A stretch of DNA of 25,045 nt from an uncultured Sutterella sp. (GTDB lineage: Bacteria; Pseudomonadota; Gammaproteobacteria; Burkholderiales; Burkholderiaceae_F): contig CAKQON010000023.1 of the NCBI GenBank assembly GCA_934255515.1, forward strand, positions 1 to 25,045, given 5' to 3'. The notes below the pieces were generated by a model. That model made no database searches. It was not told where the DNA came from and saw nothing but the letters and a program-made list of their open reading frames with translations. Both the position numbers and the translations under genes were made by a program. This document shows, in pieces, positions 22,498 through 25,045 of this stretch (its first letter is position 1; each line of letters starts with the position of its first letter).

Positions 22498-24711
22498 ATG
22501 CAGAAGCTTGCAATTGCAGTGAGTGACACTGTTTCCTTCAAGGACTTTCCCAAGGATCGTCAGGTTGTACGGCTCTCCGAAGCGGAGATGACGGAGACCG
22601 GCGTCGTTCTGATGTCCGTCGAGGACGCGGAGAACGGCGAGCTCGACCGCGTTGAGGGTTATGGATTCGGCATTCCGATCTTCATCTTCGTCGAGCGCGG
22701 CCGCTACGTGCCCGACGAATGGATCGGCCGCTGCATGGGCGTCGTCAACGACGATCCGGTGGAGGAGCCTTTTTTCGTGCGGCAGCTGATTGATGCGGCT
22801 TCAGGCTATGAAGAGAAGATCCTTCCGCCCTTCTTCCGGAGCCTCAGGCGTTACGTGGGCACGGCAAACGAGCAGTTCGACTGCCCGGGCCACCAGGGCG
22901 GCGCCTTCTTCCGCCGTCATCCGGCCGGCCGCGAATTCGCCAACTTCTTCGGCGAAACGATCTTCCGCGCCGACCTCTGCAACGCCGACGTCGACATGGG
23001 CGACCTCCTCATTCACGAGGGCGCGGCCTATGCGGCTGAAGCCCATGCCGCGAAGGTCTTCAATGCCGACAAGACCTACTTCGTTCTGAACGGCACGTCG
23101 ACCTCGAACAAGGTTGTTCTCTCGGCGCTTCTGACGCCGGGCGACCTCGTGCTCTTCGACCGCAACAACCACAAATCCTGCCACCAGGGCGCGCTCGTTC
23201 TCGCGGGCGCCCGGCCGGTCTACCTTGAAACCGCCCGCAATCCGTACGGCTTCATCGGCGGCATCGACAACCACTCGTTCGACGAGGCGGAACTGAGAAA
23301 GCTCGCCGCGGAAGTGGATCCGAAGCGCGCGGAGGCGCCGCGTCCCTTCCGCTGCGCCGTGATTCAGCTCGGCACCTATGACGGCACGATCTACAACGCC
23401 CGCCAGGTGCTCGACCGCATTGGTCACCTCTGCGACTACATCCTCTTTGACTCGGCCTGGGTGGGGTACGAGCAGTTCATCCCGATGATGAAGGACTGCT
23501 CGCCGCTCCTCCTTGACCTGAAGCCCGAGGATCCGGGCATCTTCGTCACTCAGTCGGTGCATAAGCAGCAGGCAGGGTTCTCCCAGACCTCGCAGATTCA
23601 CAAGAAGGACGCTCATGTGCGAGGACAGGCGCGCTACGTCTCGCATAAGCAGGTGAACAACGCCTTCATGCTTCATGCCTCGACGAGCCCCTTCTATCCG
23701 CTATTTGCGTCGATCGACATCAATGCCAAGATGCATTCGGGCGTCTCGGGGCTCCGCATCTGGGACGAGTGCGTGAAGATCGGCATTGAGGCGAGAAAGC
23801 AGATCAAGCGCACCTGCAGCTACATTCAGCCCTTCGTGCCCCCGCTCGTGGCGGGCCGCCCCTGGGAGAGCTATCCGACGGAGACGATTGCGAAGGACCA
23901 GCGCTTCTTCCAGTTCAAGCCCGGCGAACGCTGGCACGCCTTCGAGGGGTACGGCGCCAATCAGTATTTCGTGGATCCGTGCAAGTTCCTCCTCACAACG
24001 CCCGGCATCGATACCGAAACAGGCGAATATGAGGACTTCGGCGTGCCGGCGACGATTCTTGCCAACTATCTGCGCGCCCACGGCGTCGTGCCTGAGAAGT
24101 GCGACCTGAATTCCATTCTCTTCCTGCTCACGCCCTCGCAGACGACGGCGAAGATTTCGTCCCTCACGACGCAGATTGCGCGCTTTGAGAAGCTTCTTGA
24201 AGCCGACGCGCTCATGAAGGATGTGATTCCGCAGGTCTATTCCGCGCACGAGAACCGCTACGAAGGCTACCGCATCCGCGAAATCTGCCAGGAAATGCAT
24301 GACTACTGCCGCGAATACAACATCAAGGACCTGCAGAAGGCGATGTTCCGCCGGGCGCATTTCCCGAAGATCGCGCTTGACGCTCAGACCGCGCACTTTG
24401 AATTTATGCGCGGTAATGCCGAATACGTGCCGCTCGAGGAGGCGGAAGGCCGCATCGCGCTCGAGGGGGCGCTCCCGTATCCGCCCGGCGTCATCTGCTG
24501 CGTCCCCGGCGAAGTGTGGGGCGGTCCGGTGCTTGAATACTTCCTTGCGCTCGCGGAGGGGATCAACCGGTTCCCAGGCTTTAGTCCCGAGCTTCAGGGC
24601 GTCTACCTTGAAGAGGACAGCACCGGCAGAAGCCATGTCTGGGTGAATGTCCTTAAGGACTCCCGCAGAAAGGAGCTTGAGGCAGAAGGAAAGATCGCAC
24701 CCCTCGGTTGA
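22498..24711 (+). CDS. speF: Ornithine decarboxylase, PLP fold type I (SpeC/SpeF type)
   Basis: 737-residue cytoplasmic enzyme that decarboxylates ornithine to putrescine, using H+ and raising pH. Domains: an N-terminal wing/response-regulator-like part (about 1-105), the PLP aminotransferase-fold core, and the C-terminal domain. Conserved stretches nearly identical to E. coli SpeC and SpeF as I recall them include FDCPGHQGGAFFRRHPAG, FRADLCNADVDMGDLLIHEG, FVLNGTSTSNKVV, FDRNNHKSCHQGA, LGTYDGTIYNARQV and QSVHKQQAGFSQTSQ, whose Lys356 is the PLP lysine. WGGPVLEYFLALAEGIN and PGFSPELQGVY mark the C-terminus. Length (SpeF about 732, SpeC about 711) and the N-terminus KLAIAVSD favour the inducible SpeF type, but SpeC cannot be excluded. 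AAGGA lies about 10 bases before ATG. No PotE antiporter gene follows; the next unit is an rRNA operon. Confidence 0.94.
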   Translation: MQKLAIAVSDTVSFKDFPKDRQVVRLSEAEMTETGVVLMSVEDAENGELDRVEGYGFGIPIFIFVERGRYVPDEWIGRCMGVVNDDPVEEPFFVRQLIDAASGYEEKILPPFFRSLRRYVGTANEQFDCPGHQGGAFFRRHPAGREFANFFGETIFRADLCNADVDMGDLLIHEGAAYAAEAHAAKVFNADKTYFVLNGTSTSNKVVLSALLTPGDLVLFDRNNHKSCHQGALVLAGARPVYLETARNPYGFIGGIDNHSFDEAELRKLAAEVDPKRAEAPRPFRCAVIQLGTYDGTIYNARQVLDRIGHLCDYILFDSAWVGYEQFIPMMKDCSPLLLDLKPEDPGIFVTQSVHKQQAGFSQTSQIHKKDAHVRGQARYVSHKQVNNAFMLHASTSPFYPLFASIDINAKMHSGVSGLRIWDECVKIGIEARKQIKRTCSYIQPFVPPLVAGRPWESYPTETIAKDQRFFQFKPGERWHAFEGYGANQYFVDPCKFLLTTPGIDTETGEYEDFGVPATILANYLRAHGVVPEKCDLNSILFLLTPSQTTAKISSLTTQIARFEKLLEADALMKDVIPQVYSAHENRYEGYRIREICQEMHDYCREYNIKDLQKAMFRRAHFPKIALDAQTAHFEFMRGNAEYVPLEEAEGRIALEGALPYPPGVICCVPGEVWGGPVLEYFLALAEGINRFPGFSPELQGVYLEEDSTGRSHVWVNVLKDSRRKELEAEGKIAPLG

Positions 24712-24732
24712 TTCATCCGAATCTGATGCGTA

Positions 24733-24767
24733 AAAGCCGTCCTCCCGCATCGGGAGCGGACGGCTTT
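24733..24767 (+). terminator. Rho-independent terminator of the ornithine decarboxylase gene
   Basis: AAAGCCGTCC (24733-24742) pairs with GGACGGCTTT (24758-24767), extended by TCCCG/CGGGA around a CAT loop with a two-base bulge. The T tract is short (TTT). It isolates the gene from the rRNA promoters that start about 40 bases later. Confidence 0.8.
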
Positions 24768-24780
24768 CCCATATTCAGGG

Positions 24781-24834
24781 GTAAAAAATTATTTTTTCGG
24801 AACTCTTGACAAAGCGAATTCTCTTCTCCATAAT
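24781..24834 (+). promoter_or_regulatory. rRNA operon promoter P1 with AT-rich UP element
   Basis: TTGACA (24806-24811), 17-base spacer, CATAAT (24829-24834). An A/T-rich tract (24782-24797) just upstream looks like an UP element. Transcription would start near 24841. Confidence 0.88.
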
Positions 24835-24879
24835 TCGCATCCTGCTTCGGAAACGAGGTAGCAAAAATAAGTAGCTCTG

Positions 24880-24939
24880 AATCGAAATTAAAAATTCTTT
24901 TCACGTGCTCTTGACAAAAGGAAACGACTTCTATATGAT
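24880..24939 (+). promoter_or_regulatory. rRNA operon promoter P2
   Basis: TTGACA (24911-24916), 17-base spacer, TATGAT (24934-24939), with an A/T-rich tract at about 24884-24900 upstream. It repeats the CTCTTGACAAA / GCTCTTGACAAA context of P1 105 bases further on, the usual tandem P1-P2 arrangement of rrn operons. Confidence 0.88.
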
Positions 24940-24947
24940 TTCGATCC

Positions 24948-24980
24948 TTCGCTGATCAAACAGCGAAAAGTTCTTTAAAA
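24948..24980 (+). promoter_or_regulatory. rrn antitermination site: boxB-like hairpin plus boxA
   Basis: TTCGCTG (24948-24954) and CAGCGAA (24961-24967) form a perfect 7-bp hairpin with a 6-base loop (boxB-like). GTTCTTTAAAA (24970-24980) follows as boxA, the NusB/NusE-binding element of rRNA leader transcripts. The order boxB-boxA matches E. coli rrn leaders. Confidence 0.78.
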
Positions 24981-25045
24981 ATCAGATTCAACGAACCGAT
25001 AAGTGTGAACATCGGAAAGCTTGAGGAGCTCCTTGGGAGCGCCGG
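24981..25045 (+). other. Leader of a 16S rRNA gene, cut by the window end
   Basis: CCGATAAGTGTGAACATCGG (24996-25015, a CCGAT/ATCGG hairpin) resembles pre-16S leaders of betaproteobacteria, where a CCGATAAGTGTG-like sequence follows boxA. The mature 16S rRNA is not reached; no 16S 5' sequence is present before 25045. Confidence 0.7.

Noticed and set aside
22341..22526. A 61-residue open frame overlapping the start of the ornithine decarboxylase gene, considered as a leader peptide
   Set aside because: No ribosome-binding site, its ATG precedes the inverted repeat, and it has no resemblance to the SpeFL leader peptide.
1..25045. CRISPR arrays, tRNA genes, prophage or defence cassettes
   Set aside because: No regular direct repeats with spacers, no tRNA cloverleaf and no defence-type genes were seen; coding content is metabolic and transport genes plus one transposase.

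Overview
The window is a high-GC (codon-third-position GC-rich) bacterial chromosome segment. The mix of a proteobacterial PurL of about 1,320 residues, NADPH-type GltBD, a SpeC/SpeF-type ornithine decarboxylase, a Tat-exported TorA-type molybdoenzyme, and NhaC- and SLC13-family carriers suggests a gut-associated betaproteobacterium, most plausibly of the Sutterellaceae. That placement is inferred from protein character and from the rrn leader, not from a 16S sequence.

Layout. 1-1611: a decayed IS4/IS1634-type transposase that lacks its N-terminus and appears to have lost its first catalytic Asp. 1740-3131 (-): a nitronate-monooxygenase-like FMN protein with an unusual Cys-rich C-terminal extension and its own terminator. 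3537-5078 (+): an NhaC-family Na+/H+ or substrate antiporter. 5166-5589: a 424-base non-coding leader with two sizeable predicted RNA structures. 5590-11681 (+): gltB-gltD, an operon for glutamate synthase. 12012-13568 (+): an SLC13/DASS carboxylate carrier. 13769-14527 (+): a TenA-like protein with an apparent export signal. Converging on it, 17825-14643 (-): a two-gene operon for a monoheme cytochrome c (TorC C-terminal-like) and a TorA-type reductase. 18261-22217 (+): purL. 22498-24711 (+): biodegradative-type ornithine decarboxylase behind a structured leader. 24781-25045 (+): tandem strong promoters, boxB/boxA and leader of a ribosomal RNA operon whose 16S gene lies just beyond the window.

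How it fits together. The genes are mostly housekeeping nitrogen metabolism (gltBD ammonia assimilation, purL glutamine-dependent purine synthesis, ornithine decarboxylation to putrescine) plus anaerobic respiration (TorA and cytochrome) and organic acid/ion transport. Almost every transcription unit ends in a clear hairpin terminator. No CRISPR array, phage or defence cassette was seen. The least explained sequence is non-coding: the gltB leader, the odc leader and several short perfect palindromes in promoters. The most unusual proteins are the exported TenA and the Cys-extended nitronate monooxygenase. All RNA structures were paired by eye; no folding energy or database search was run.
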